Both the position numbers and the translations under genes were made by a program. The notes beneath the pieces were generated by a model. The model was given only the letters and a program-made list of their open reading frames with translations, was not told the DNA's origin and did no database searches. This document shows positions 16,966 to 24,386 of a stretch of DNA of 46,048 nt, one piece after another. The stretch is from Planctomycetota bacterium. Its GTDB lineage: Bacteria > Planctomycetota > Brocadiia > CAIUPP01. The stretch covers positions 4,761 through 50,808 of the forward strand of contig JAKJEM010000011.1 in the NCBI GenBank assembly GCA_022705425.1, written 5' to 3'. Positions within the stretch are counted from its first letter, which is position 1. The number at the start of each line of letters is the position of its first letter.

Positions 16966-17550
16966 TCACGCGTGCCGCAGCGCCTCGCGCACAAGATGTT
17001 CGAGCGGCGCCTGTCGGCCCAGCTTCTCCACCGCCCGAGCCACGGCGCCCTCCGCCGCCGATCGCGTGTATCCCAGCGCCAGCATCGCGGCCACCGCGTC
17101 GGCGGTAAGGACCACGTCCCCCTTGCGCGCGCCGGGGCGCTCGACGATCTCGCGCTCCATCGCGGACTTCAGCTCCAGGATGATCCGTTCCGCCGTCTTG
17201 CGGCCGACCCCCTTGATCTTGCACAAGATTCCCGCCTCTTCCTGCGCCACAGCCTGGCGGAAGTCCTCGACGGTGATCCCGTTCAGAATGGAGATCGCCG
17301 TCGTCGGGCCGATCCCGCCGACGCCCAGGAGTTGCGTGAAGAGGCGGCGCTCGTCCTCGGTGGCGAAACCGTAGAGCTTGAGGGCGTCGTCGCGCACGTG
17401 GAGGTATGCCAGCAGCCGCGCCTGGCCGCCGGGCGGCAGCGCGTCGTAGGTGGAGAGGGGTATCGTGAAGGCATAGCCGACGCCCCCGGCCGAGAGGACG
17501 GCCTGCGCCGGTGTACGAGAGGTCAGTTCACCCTGGATATGGTCGAACAT
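16966..17550 (-). CDS. ruvA: Holliday junction DNA-binding protein RuvA
   Basis: RuvA binds four-way junctions and docks RuvB. The 194-aa product begins MFDHIQGELTSR, with an OB-fold N-terminal domain, two helix-hairpin-helix motifs (LLGVGGIGPTTAISIL and IKGVGRKTAERIILELK) and a C-terminal RuvB-contact domain (DAVAAMLALGYTRSAAEGAV). Thirteen upstream codons are open but non-homologous, so the ATG at MFDH is used. ruvC is not adjacent. It follows the TPR/alpha-CTD gene on the same strand by about 80 bp. Confidence 0.96.
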   Translation of the reverse strand: MFDHIQGELTSRTPAQAVLSAGGVGYAFTIPLSTYDALPPGGQARLLAYLHVRDDALKLYGFATEDERRLFTQLLGVGGIGPTTAISILNGITVEDFRQAVAQEEAGILCKIKGVGRKTAERIILELKSAMEREIVERPGARKGDVVLTADAVAAMLALGYTRSAAEGAVARAVEKLGRQAPLEHLVREALRHA

Positions 17551-17632
17551 GTCCGTTCGGAGCCGGGCGTCCCCGCGGAAACAGGCCACACATCGTCCGG
17601 CGGCGCCCTCCCGTCGGCGGAAGCCCTTCGGG

Positions 17633-18952
17633 CTAGTCCTTTGTCTTCAGGACCAGGTTGTACTGGGCCAGCTTGCGCTTGATCTCATTGAGCGACGTCT
17701 GGCCGAAGTTCGGGCAATCGAGCAGTTCCCGCTCCGTCTTCTGAACCAGATCGCCCAGCGTTTCGCAGCCGAGCGACTTGACGCACTTGAGGCTCCGCAC
17801 CGAAAGGTCCATTTCGCCGACGGGCTTGGTCATCACCCCCGAAGCCTCCGGCACATCCAGCGCCGCCGGCTCCGGCGCCGCGCGGCCCATCCCGAAATGC
17901 AGGCCCTTCGACTCCAACAATGCCCGAAGCTCCGTCACCGACGCGTCGCCGAAGTTCTTCGAGTCGGCAATCTCCTGCTCCGAAAGGCGCGCCAGGTCGC
18001 CCAGCGTCCGGATGTTCATCTTTTCGAGCCCCGTCCGCGTCCGGGCCGAGAGGTCGAATTCGCTCAGCGCAATCCGCAACAGCGCCGCCGTGCGGTGCTG
18101 CCGGCGCTCGATCACTTCGTCGTAGTACATGTCCTGGCTGGCCACGGCGTCCTTCGCATACATCTTCACCTGCGCGTGGGTCGGGTCCACCGCCAGGATG
18201 CGAGAGTAGAGGTTGGCCGCCTTCTGGTATTCGCCGCGGTCCTCATAGAGCACCCCGAGATTGACGAGCACCCCCGCGTGCACCGGACGGATCGCCGCCG
18301 CCTGCTCGTAGTAGTCCAGCGCCAGGTCGTCGTTGCCGCGCAGATCGTGCCAATACGCCAGCCGGAAAAGGGCGCCGGAGTGCTGCGGGTTCAGGTCCAC
18401 CGCGCGCTCGAAGGCCTCCATCGCCTGCTCATAGTTCATGTCGGCTTCGAGCAGACGCCCCTTCTGGTAGTGCAGTTCCGCGTCGCCGTCGTGCGATTTC
18501 TGGAAGGCGCGCAGCTTCGCCAGAGCGTCCTCGCGCTGCCCCGCGCGCCGCAACGCCTCCACCTGCGCCATCGCGCAGACGAAGCCGTCCTGACCGGCGT
18601 CGGCCGCGCGCTGAAGCGCCCGCACCGCGCCCGCGAAGTCCCCGATCTCCATCCGGCACAGCCCAAGGAAATACGCCCCGTCCGCCGTGCCCGACACCCC
18701 GTCCAACACCTCGCAGGCTTCCTTGTAGCGCCGCATGATCCACAGCCCCACCCCCGCCGACAGCGCCGCGCGCTCGCGCGCTTCCCCGCGCAAAGACTTC
18801 GCCCGCTCCTGCGCCTCAGCGGTCAGCTTCTGCAGCGTCTCCATCTCCCCGGCCAGGCTGTACGCCACCGTCCGCGCGTTCAGGAAATCAATGCGCCCGG
18901 CGGCGGCGTCCTGAAAAACCTCGGCAATGGCGGAAGTCTTCGACTCAGCCAT
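17633..18952 (-). CDS. TPR protein with two C-terminal RNA-polymerase alpha-CTD-like domains
   Basis: The 439-aa product has about 285 residues of tetratricopeptide repeats (for example MNYEQAMEAFERAVDLNPQ and DDLALDYYEQAAAIRP). Two domains follow, about 298-357 and 381-436, that closely resemble the C-terminal domain of RNA polymerase alpha. The second (LSVRSLKCVKSLGCETLGDL, then NFGQTSLNEIKRKL) keeps the equivalents of E. coli alpha Arg265, Cys269, Lys271, Asn294, Gly296, Ser299 and Glu302. The first is more divergent but keeps the Arg265 and NFG..S..E positions. It is not RpoA, because the N-terminal dimerisation domain is absent. A DNA- or transcription-related role is inferred; TPRs suggest a protein partner. 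The start is the ATG at MAESKTS. An extended -10 promoter lies upstream. Confidence 0.88.
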   Translation of the reverse strand: MAESKTSAIAEVFQDAAAGRIDFLNARTVAYSLAGEMETLQKLTAEAQERAKSLRGEARERAALSAGVGLWIMRRYKEACEVLDGVSGTADGAYFLGLCRMEIGDFAGAVRALQRAADAGQDGFVCAMAQVEALRRAGQREDALAKLRAFQKSHDGDAELHYQKGRLLEADMNYEQAMEAFERAVDLNPQHSGALFRLAYWHDLRGNDDLALDYYEQAAAIRPVHAGVLVNLGVLYEDRGEYQKAANLYSRILAVDPTHAQVKMYAKDAVASQDMYYDEVIERRQHRTAALLRIALSEFDLSARTRTGLEKMNIRTLGDLARLSEQEIADSKNFGDASVTELRALLESKGLHFGMGRAAPEPAALDVPEASGVMTKPVGEMDLSVRSLKCVKSLGCETLGDLVQKTERELLDCPNFGQTSLNEIKRKLAQYNLVLKTKD

Positions 18953-19051
18953 ACGCTCTCTTCCCTTCGCAAGTGGAGTAAAACAGAGACGAACCGCCGT
19001 CCGGCGCGCCGGACAAAGCCCTCCCCGCGGCCAGTTGACGAGTATCTCATT

Positions 19052-19080
19052 CTTATAGCACATTCCCCGAACGGGCGCAA
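19052..19080 (-). promoter_or_regulatory. extended -10 promoter for the TPR/alpha-CTD gene
   Basis: On the minus strand TTGCGC (19080-19075) is followed by a 17-nt spacer ending TGC, and then TATAAG (19057-19052). The -10 matches 5 of 6 positions and is of extended TGn type, which compensates for a poor -35. The predicted leader is about 93 nt. Confidence 0.55.
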
Positions 19081-19138
19081 GACGATGATGCCGCGTCAGT
19101 AATCGGTCACTCCTGGGAGGACTCGGCAACTGGACCGT

Positions 19139-19238
19139 GTGTGGCACACCGGCTGCGCTGCGGCGCAGCGCCTGTGGCGCCCTCGCCTGTGCTGGCCTGA
19201 TGGAGCCGCTCCCACAGCCACGGGCGGCTGTGCCACAT
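19139..19238. repeat. composite REP-like palindromic element, copy B
   Basis: Ends are inverted TGTGGCACA/TGTGCCACA. Read on the minus strand, the order is ATGTGGCACAGCCGCCCG, a GGCTGTGGGA arm, a spacer, CACAGGCGAGGGCGCC, an extra GCGCTGC/GCAGCGC hairpin, then GTGTGCCACACAC. Copy A has the same module order on the plus strand, but its middle stem differs and it lacks the extra hairpin. Flanks also pair partly (CGGTCACTC with GAGTGGCCGACCG, three to four inserted bases). Confidence 0.75.
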
Positions 19239-19391
19239 CCCCGAGAGTGGCCGACCGATACCGCCGTCTCGTGCTTGAAAAGCTTACGGCGTCACGTTAC
19301 GCTGCACCGGTTGCTCCGGCGCAGGACGCTGAATCGTCGCCCGCATGGCCGGCGTCCTCCGCGCCGGACTGCTTCCTGGAAAGGGTGTCAC

Positions 19392-21338
19392 ATGACGCTG
19401 TGGGACTACTACGTCGCCCTCGGACGCCGTTACGCTGAGAACTCCCTGCGGGACATCAACTCCGCCGCCCGATGGCGCGCCCAACGCCCCGAGCGCCTCC
19501 GGCAGTTCTTCCGCTGCATGGGCCTCGATACGCTCCCCGACCGCGCCGGGCTGCGCGTCACCGAGCGCGGCAAGCTTCGCGGACCGGGGCACACCGCCAC
19601 CCTCCTGGCCTACGAGATTCTTCCCGACTGCTGGACCACCGCCACACTCTGGCTGCCCGATCCCCTGCCGCCGGGGAAGCTTCCCGGCGTCGTTTACGCG
19701 TGCGGGCACGGACTCATCGGCACCCTGCACTACCAGGCTCACCCCGCGATGTGGGCGCGGCGGGGCTATGCCTGTCTCGTCTTCAACACCATTGAGCAGG
19801 ACGACAGCACCGGCGACCATCACGGCACCTATCACCATGGACGTTTCGACTGGATCTCCCTCGGCTACACCGCCGCCGGCGGCGAGCTGTGGAACTCCAT
19901 CCGCGCCGTGGACGTCCTGGCCGCCCAGCCGATGGTGGATGCCGCCCGCCTCGGCGCCACGGGCATCTCCGGCGGCGGCGCGCACAGCTTCTTCGTGGCC
20001 GTCGCCGACGAGCGCATTCGCGCCGCCGCGCCCGTCTGCGGCGTTGCATCCCTTTCCCACACCCTCGGCCACCGCCACCTCTTGAACCACTGCGATTGCA
20101 TGTATCCCCTCAACGTTCACCAGGCCGACGCTTCCGACTTTGCCGCCCTCATCGCGCCGCGCCCCGTGCTCTTCTGTTTCGCCCGCCACGACATCCTCTA
20201 CTCGCGCGACGAATACCACGGCCTCGTCGCGCGGGCCCGGCGCGTTTATTCCCTGCTCGGAAAGGCGAGCCTCTGCCGCCTCTTTGACTACGACGGCCCC
20301 CATTCCTATCAGCCCGAGTGTGTCGCCGCCATCAACGACTGGTTCGATCGCCACGTCGCCGGCGCACCGCACCCGAAGGAGAAGCTCGCCGACCCGGTCC
20401 ACAGCGAACGGGCGCTATCCGTCTTCGATGGCGACTTCCCCCGCCCCAACAACGTCAGCCTCCTCCCGGAACTCCTGTGCCCCGCCCCGGCCGTCCGCCT
20501 GCCCGACGGCCCCAAGGACTGGCCGGCGCGCCGGCGGACTGTCCTGGCCCGCCTGCGCGAGGAACTCCTCGCGCCGCTCGACGCGCTCGATGAACGTTCG
20601 GAGATAGAGACCGTCGGACGTTGGGTGTCGCGCACGACCCGGGTCATCAAGTTCCGCGTCCTTCTTGGGGGCTTGGAGCTTTGGGTGGAGCTCCAGCTTC
20701 CGCCCGATGCCGGGCGCGACATCCTCATCGCCCTCGCCGGGCCGGGCGAGATGGGGCTGGAGGTCTTCTGGCGCATCCGGGCGAACGCCCCGTCCGACTG
20801 CGCCGTGGCCGTCATCGAACCGCGCGGCGCGGCCTTCACCGGGACCTCCGCCTCGGCCCACACGCACCTCATGCGCGCCGGCGCCCTCACCGGGGTCACC
20901 CCCGCCATGCTTCTGCTTCAAGATCTCCGCAGGAGCGATGCCTTCCTCAAGGCGCTGCCCGAACTCAAGGGCAAGCGGCGGATCCTTTACGGGCGCGGCG
21001 ATGCCGCCGCCGCCTGTCTCTACCACGCCATCCTGGACGACACCGTGTCCGGTCTCGTATTGGACGCTCTTCCGGCCACCCACCGCGAAGGCGCCATCCT
21101 GCCCCGCATCCTGCGCGTGTGCGACCTCGAACAGGCCTGCGGCCTGGCCGCCCCGAGACCGGTCGGTCTCCTCGACGGTCGGGGCGCGCGCCGCCTGTGG
21201 GCGCAACGCGTTTACGAGCGCCTCGGCGTCAGGGACAACTTTGTCGTCGAGCGCGAATCCCTCACGCGTCTCATCGCCGGCGTGCGCGCCCGCCTCAACC
21301 TTGCGCCGAGGAAGCCCTCCGTCCGCACGCAGCGGTAG
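19392..21338 (+). CDS. tandem alpha/beta-hydrolase, acetylxylan-esterase-like
   Basis: The 648-aa product has a first alpha/beta-hydrolase domain (about 60-325) with nucleophile Ser193 in GISGGGAHS, acid Asp267 in FARHDILY and His304 in DGPHSYQPE. This fits the acetylxylan esterase/dienelactone hydrolase-like group (Abhydrolase_7/AXE1 types). A second region (about 400-630) has the same fold pattern (ILIALAGPGEMG, VAVIEPRG, RILYGRGDAAA, APRPVGLLDG), but Gly-Arg-Gly-Asp occupies the nucleophile elbow, so it looks catalytically dead. There is no signal peptide, so it is probably cytoplasmic. The ATG is preceded by GGAAAGG. Substrate is unknown; ester removal from imported glycans is a reasonable guess. 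Confidence 0.8.
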   Translation: MTLWDYYVALGRRYAENSLRDINSAARWRAQRPERLRQFFRCMGLDTLPDRAGLRVTERGKLRGPGHTATLLAYEILPDCWTTATLWLPDPLPPGKLPGVVYACGHGLIGTLHYQAHPAMWARRGYACLVFNTIEQDDSTGDHHGTYHHGRFDWISLGYTAAGGELWNSIRAVDVLAAQPMVDAARLGATGISGGGAHSFFVAVADERIRAAAPVCGVASLSHTLGHRHLLNHCDCMYPLNVHQADASDFAALIAPRPVLFCFARHDILYSRDEYHGLVARARRVYSLLGKASLCRLFDYDGPHSYQPECVAAINDWFDRHVAGAPHPKEKLADPVHSERALSVFDGDFPRPNNVSLLPELLCPAPAVRLPDGPKDWPARRRTVLARLREELLAPLDALDERSEIETVGRWVSRTTRVIKFRVLLGGLELWVELQLPPDAGRDILIALAGPGEMGLEVFWRIRANAPSDCAVAVIEPRGAAFTGTSASAHTHLMRAGALTGVTPAMLLLQDLRRSDAFLKALPELKGKRRILYGRGDAAAACLYHAILDDTVSGLVLDALPATHREGAILPRILRVCDLEQACGLAAPRPVGLLDGRGARRLWAQRVYERLGVRDNFVVERESLTRLIAGVRARLNLAPRKPSVRTQR

Positions 21339-21424
21339 AGGCCGGCGTCCTCAGGGATGCAAAGAGAAAGGTTCTCACCCCGCAGCCGATGTTACGCCGC
21401 GGGAGCAGGCAGACGCCGGCTCCG

Positions 21425-22747
21425 TTACTCCTCCTTCTTCGCGTCCTTCTTCCGCTGGTGTTCCCACCGGATGAGTTCGGACACCTTTCCCAGCGTGCTC
21501 CCCCGGCTGATCTCGGCCATCTCACGCTCTTCGCGCTCGACGACAGACTGCGCCCGGTTGGCCACTTCCAGAACCTTCTCCTTCGGGATCACCACCACCC
21601 CGTCGTCATCTCCCACGATCCAGTCCCCGGTATGAATTCGCTGCCCGCCGAAATGGAGCGGCGCCTCGATCATTCCCTGGCCCTTGGGGTCGCCCGCGCA
21701 GGGGCAGACCTGCCGCGCGAAGGCGGGAAAGCGCATTTCGCGAATGCTCGCCGTGTCGCGGATGGCCCCGTTGATGACCACCCCCGCCAGACGGCGCTGG
21801 ATGGCGCTTTTCGTGGCCTTCTCCCCCCACACGGCCGGGGGACGTCCGCCCGCGTCAATCACCAGAACGCTTCCTTCGGGCGCCACGTCTATCGCCTCGA
21901 CCGGTTTGGCCCAATCGCCGGGATAGGTCCACACCGTCAGGGCCGGGCCGGCCGTCTTGACGCCGGGCACGATTGCCCGGAGGCCCGCCACGGAACCGGA
22001 GAAGTGGAGCGCATCGCTCACGTCGGCCGCCGAGGCCTTCGCCAGCACCGAGGCGATCTGCGATTCATCGCCCCGCTTGAACCGGTCCGTTGCCACGCGC
22101 ACGCCCGTAGTCATCGCCTTGCGGATGGCCGCTGCGGCTTTCTGGGCGTCCGGCGCGTTCGTGATCGCCCCGCCCACGATGACGATACTCGCGCCCGCCT
22201 CGACGGCGTCCACGACCGATTCGCTGTTGATCCCCCCCGCCACCGCCACGGGAACGGCCACCGCCGACGACACCGCGCGCAGGTCGTCGAAGGGCAGCTT
22301 GCCCTGCATTTGCAGGTCTATCGGCGTATGCACGCAGATGAAGGACACCCCCATCGCCTCGAGTTCCCTGGCCCGCCGAACGAGGTGGTCGCGGTCGGGC
22401 ATTCCGATCATGTCGGCGGCCAGGCGCACGTCGTACCGACGCGCCGCCTCGACCGCCTCGCGTATCGTGGAGTCGGAGGCCAGCGCCAGCAGGTGGACGA
22501 CATTGGCCCCGGCCTTCGCGGCGCACTCCGTTTCCATACGTCCCGCGTCGGCGATCTTCATGTCCGCCACCACGGTTGCCTGGGGGAACTCGCGGCGGAG
22601 CGCCCGGACGGCCTCCAGCCCCTCGCTCTTGATCAACGGCGTGCCCGCCTCGACCCAGTCCGCGCCGCCTGCCAGCGCCTCGCGCGCCGCCTTCAGCGCG
22701 CGTTCCAGCGTCACGTGGTCCAGCGCCACCTGCAATACCGGCTTCAT
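21425..22747 (-). CDS. hexulose-6-phosphate synthase / RraA-family fusion
   Basis: The 440-aa product joins two domains. Residues about 1-211 are an orotidine-decarboxylase-superfamily barrel of hexulose-6-phosphate synthase type, with DMKIADAG (62-69) carrying the Asp-x-Lys-x-x-Asp catalytic set and VPVAVAGGI near the phosphate site. Residues about 230-400 are an RraA-like domain with NGAIRDT (326-332), the Mg/substrate motif of the HMG/CHA-aldolase family. Such fusions are known, especially in archaea, and are annotated as bifunctional HPS/RraA. HPS joins formaldehyde to ribulose 5-phosphate or runs in reverse to make pentoses. No 6-phospho-3-hexuloisomerase (hxlB) is in this window. The start has a strong GGAGGAGGAAGG. 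Confidence 0.88.
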   Translation of the reverse strand: MKPVLQVALDHVTLERALKAAREALAGGADWVEAGTPLIKSEGLEAVRALRREFPQATVVADMKIADAGRMETECAAKAGANVVHLLALASDSTIREAVEAARRYDVRLAADMIGMPDRDHLVRRARELEAMGVSFICVHTPIDLQMQGKLPFDDLRAVSSAVAVPVAVAGGINSESVVDAVEAGASIVIVGGAITNAPDAQKAAAAIRKAMTTGVRVATDRFKRGDESQIASVLAKASAADVSDALHFSGSVAGLRAIVPGVKTAGPALTVWTYPGDWAKPVEAIDVAPEGSVLVIDAGGRPPAVWGEKATKSAIQRRLAGVVINGAIRDTASIREMRFPAFARQVCPCAGDPKGQGMIEAPLHFGGQRIHTGDWIVGDDDGVVVIPKEKVLEVANRAQSVVEREEREMAEISRGSTLGKVSELIRWEHQRKKDAKKEE

Positions 22748-22863
22748 CCTTCCTCCTCCGCCTTTCGGCGCATCACACGTCTCCGGGCACGAGGGTACGG
22801 CGGCGGCGGGGGGAAGTCAAGCGCCCCCGATGCCACGGCCACGTCGCGCGCAGCATCCGCCCC

Positions 22864-22892
22864 TTTTCCCGCCGCGCGCTTCGCGGTATGAT
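22864..22892 (+). promoter_or_regulatory. candidate promoter for the aldo/keto reductase
   Basis: TATGAT (22887-22892, 5 of 6 consensus) lies 17 nt after a poor -35, TTTTCC. It is 40 bp upstream of the aldo/keto reductase ATG, in the divergent gap with the HPS/RraA gene. Confidence 0.35.
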
Positions 22893-22931
22893 GTTCTCGA
22901 GGGCGCAGGGTCTTCGCGAAAAGGAGCCGCC

Positions 22932-23906
22932 ATGCATTACCGCAAGCTCGGCAAGTGGGGCGTCAAGGTCAGCGCCGTCGGCGTCGGGAGTTACCTGACC
23001 ATCGGCATGAAACTCGACGAAGCCGCCTCGCGCCGGCAGGTGCGCGCCGCCTTCGACGCGGGGATCAACTACTTCGACACCGCCAATGCCTACAACAAGG
23101 GCGAGGCCGAACGGATGCTGGGCAAGTGCCTGGCCGAGTTCCCGCGCGCGTCGGTCTTCGTGCTGACCAAGGTCTTCGCGCCGATGGGGCCGGGGCCGAA
23201 TGACCGCGGGCTGTCCGCCAAGCACATCCGCGAGCAGTGCGAAGCCAGCCTCCGGCGTCTCGGGATGGATTACGTGGACCTCTACATGTGCCATCGCCCC
23301 GACCCGGACACGCCGCTGGAGGAGACGCTGCGCGCCCTGGAGGACCTGGCGCGTCAGGGCAAGATTCTCTACTGGGGCGTCAGCGAGTGGCCCTCGACGC
23401 TGGTGCAGGAAGCGCAGGGGCTGGCGCGCGCGATGGGCGTCCGCCCGATGGCCGTCACGCAGCCGCGCTACAACCTCTTCTACCGCTGGCCCGAACGCGA
23501 CCTCTTTCCCCTGACCGCGCGCGAGGGCATCGGCAACGTGGTCTTCTCTCCCGTGGCCCACGGGATGCTGACGGGCAAGTACAAACCCGGCCAGCCGCCC
23601 CCGCCCGGCACCCGCGGCGCGGACGAAGAGACGAACCACGTCCTGATGAACCTCTACTGGACGGAGGACTACAAGCAGAAGGCGCAGGCGTTCGTCGGCC
23701 TGGCGCAGGAGATGGGCCTGACCGGCGCGCAGCTGGCGGTGGCCTGGTGCCTGCGCCGCCGCGAGGTCTCGAGCGTGATCCTCGGCCTCAGCCGCGTCGA
23801 GCAGCTCGATGAGAACATCAAGGCGGTGGAGGTCCGGCTCTCCGACGACGTCGTCAAGAGACTCGATGGCCTCTTCCCGGCGGTGGAGGGGATTCCCACG
23901 CTGTAG
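22932..23906 (+). CDS. aldo/keto reductase
   Basis: The 324-aa product is an NADPH-dependent (beta/alpha)8 reductase. The AKR catalytic tetrad is present: Asp49 and Tyr54 (FDTANAYN), Lys80 (VLTK) and His121 (YMCHRP). Overall sequence (MHYRKLGKWGVKVSAVGVG, GVSEWPSTLV, QPRYNLFYR, SSVILGLSRVEQLDENI) is closest to the AKR family that includes potassium-channel beta subunits and YghZ. The ATG follows AAAAGGAGCCGCC. No channel gene is near. The substrate is not predictable; detoxification of aldehydes is common for this group. Confidence 0.92.
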   Translation: MHYRKLGKWGVKVSAVGVGSYLTIGMKLDEAASRRQVRAAFDAGINYFDTANAYNKGEAERMLGKCLAEFPRASVFVLTKVFAPMGPGPNDRGLSAKHIREQCEASLRRLGMDYVDLYMCHRPDPDTPLEETLRALEDLARQGKILYWGVSEWPSTLVQEAQGLARAMGVRPMAVTQPRYNLFYRWPERDLFPLTAREGIGNVVFSPVAHGMLTGKYKPGQPPPPGTRGADEETNHVLMNLYWTEDYKQKAQAFVGLAQEMGLTGAQLAVAWCLRRREVSSVILGLSRVEQLDENIKAVEVRLSDDVVKRLDGLFPAVEGIPTL

Positions 23907-23907
23907 C

Positions 23908-23955
23908 AGGAGCGGCGGACGACGCACGGCGGACGACGGACGACAGCGACGATGC
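23908..23955. repeat. short GGACGAC simple-repeat tract
   Basis: Immediately after the aldo/keto reductase stop, the plus strand carries imperfect repeats of CGGACGAC/CGGACGACG. The same units occur on the minus strand at 15235-15335. Confidence 0.55.
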
Positions 23956-24005
23956 GCGTTGCGGTGTTGCGGGCGGGCAGGAACGGACCAGGAAAGGAGC
24001 ACACG

Positions 24006-24386
24006 ATGAGGTATATTTCGCCGGCGCAGGGGCCGAAGCCCGCCGGACATTACGCGCATGGCGTGGAGCACGGGGGGCTGCTCTTCGTCTCGGGGCAGTT
24101 GCCTTTGGACCCCGCCACGGGCCAGGTCGTCGGCGCCACGGCGGCCGAACAGGCCGAGTGCGCCCTGAAGAACCTGGCGGCGGTGCTGGCGGCGGGCGGG
24201 AGCCGTCCGGACCGCGTGCTCAAGGTCACCGTCTTTCTCTGCGACTTCGGCCAGCGCGCCGCGGTGAATGCCGCTTACGCGAAGTTCTTCGGCGCCCATA
24301 CGCCGGCGCGCGCCACCATTCCCATCGGTCCCCTGCCGAACGGGATGCTGATCGAGATCGAGGCGATTGCTGCGACGGCGGGTTAG
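24006..24386 (+). CDS. RidA-family enamine/imine deaminase
   Basis: RidA-family (YjgF/YER057c/UK114) proteins hydrolyse reactive 2-aminoacrylate-type enamines released by PLP enzymes. The 126-aa product has the family core VSGQLPLD, the Arg102 (PARATIPIGPLP) needed for catalysis, and the C-terminal strand MLIEIEAIA with the conserved Glu. The ATG (MRYISPAQG) follows AAAGGAG; a longer reading from 23952 has no family match. Its stop overlaps the stop of the convergent DUF362 gene. Whether it belongs to archetypal RidA or an Rid1-7 subgroup cannot be told by eye. Confidence 0.92.
   Translation: MRYISPAQGPKPAGHYAHGVEHGGLLFVSGQLPLDPATGQVVGATAAEQAECALKNLAAVLAAGGSRPDRVLKVTVFLCDFGQRAAVNAAYAKFFGAHTPARATIPIGPLPNGMLIEIEAIAATAG

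Larger units (their letters stand above)
18953..19391. other. divergent intergenic region with promoter and repeat
   Basis: This stretch of about 440 bp separates the leftward TPR/alpha-CTD gene from the rightward esterase gene. It contains the extended -10 promoter of the former (19052-19080) and composite repeat copy B (19139-19238). I see no convincing promoter for the esterase; TTGAAA near 19276 lacks a good -10. Open frames here show no protein signature. Confidence 0.6.

Noticed and set aside
17633..18952. RNA polymerase alpha subunit gene (rpoA)
   Set aside because: The alpha-CTD-like domains are real, but the N-terminal half is TPR repeats and not the alpha assembly domain.
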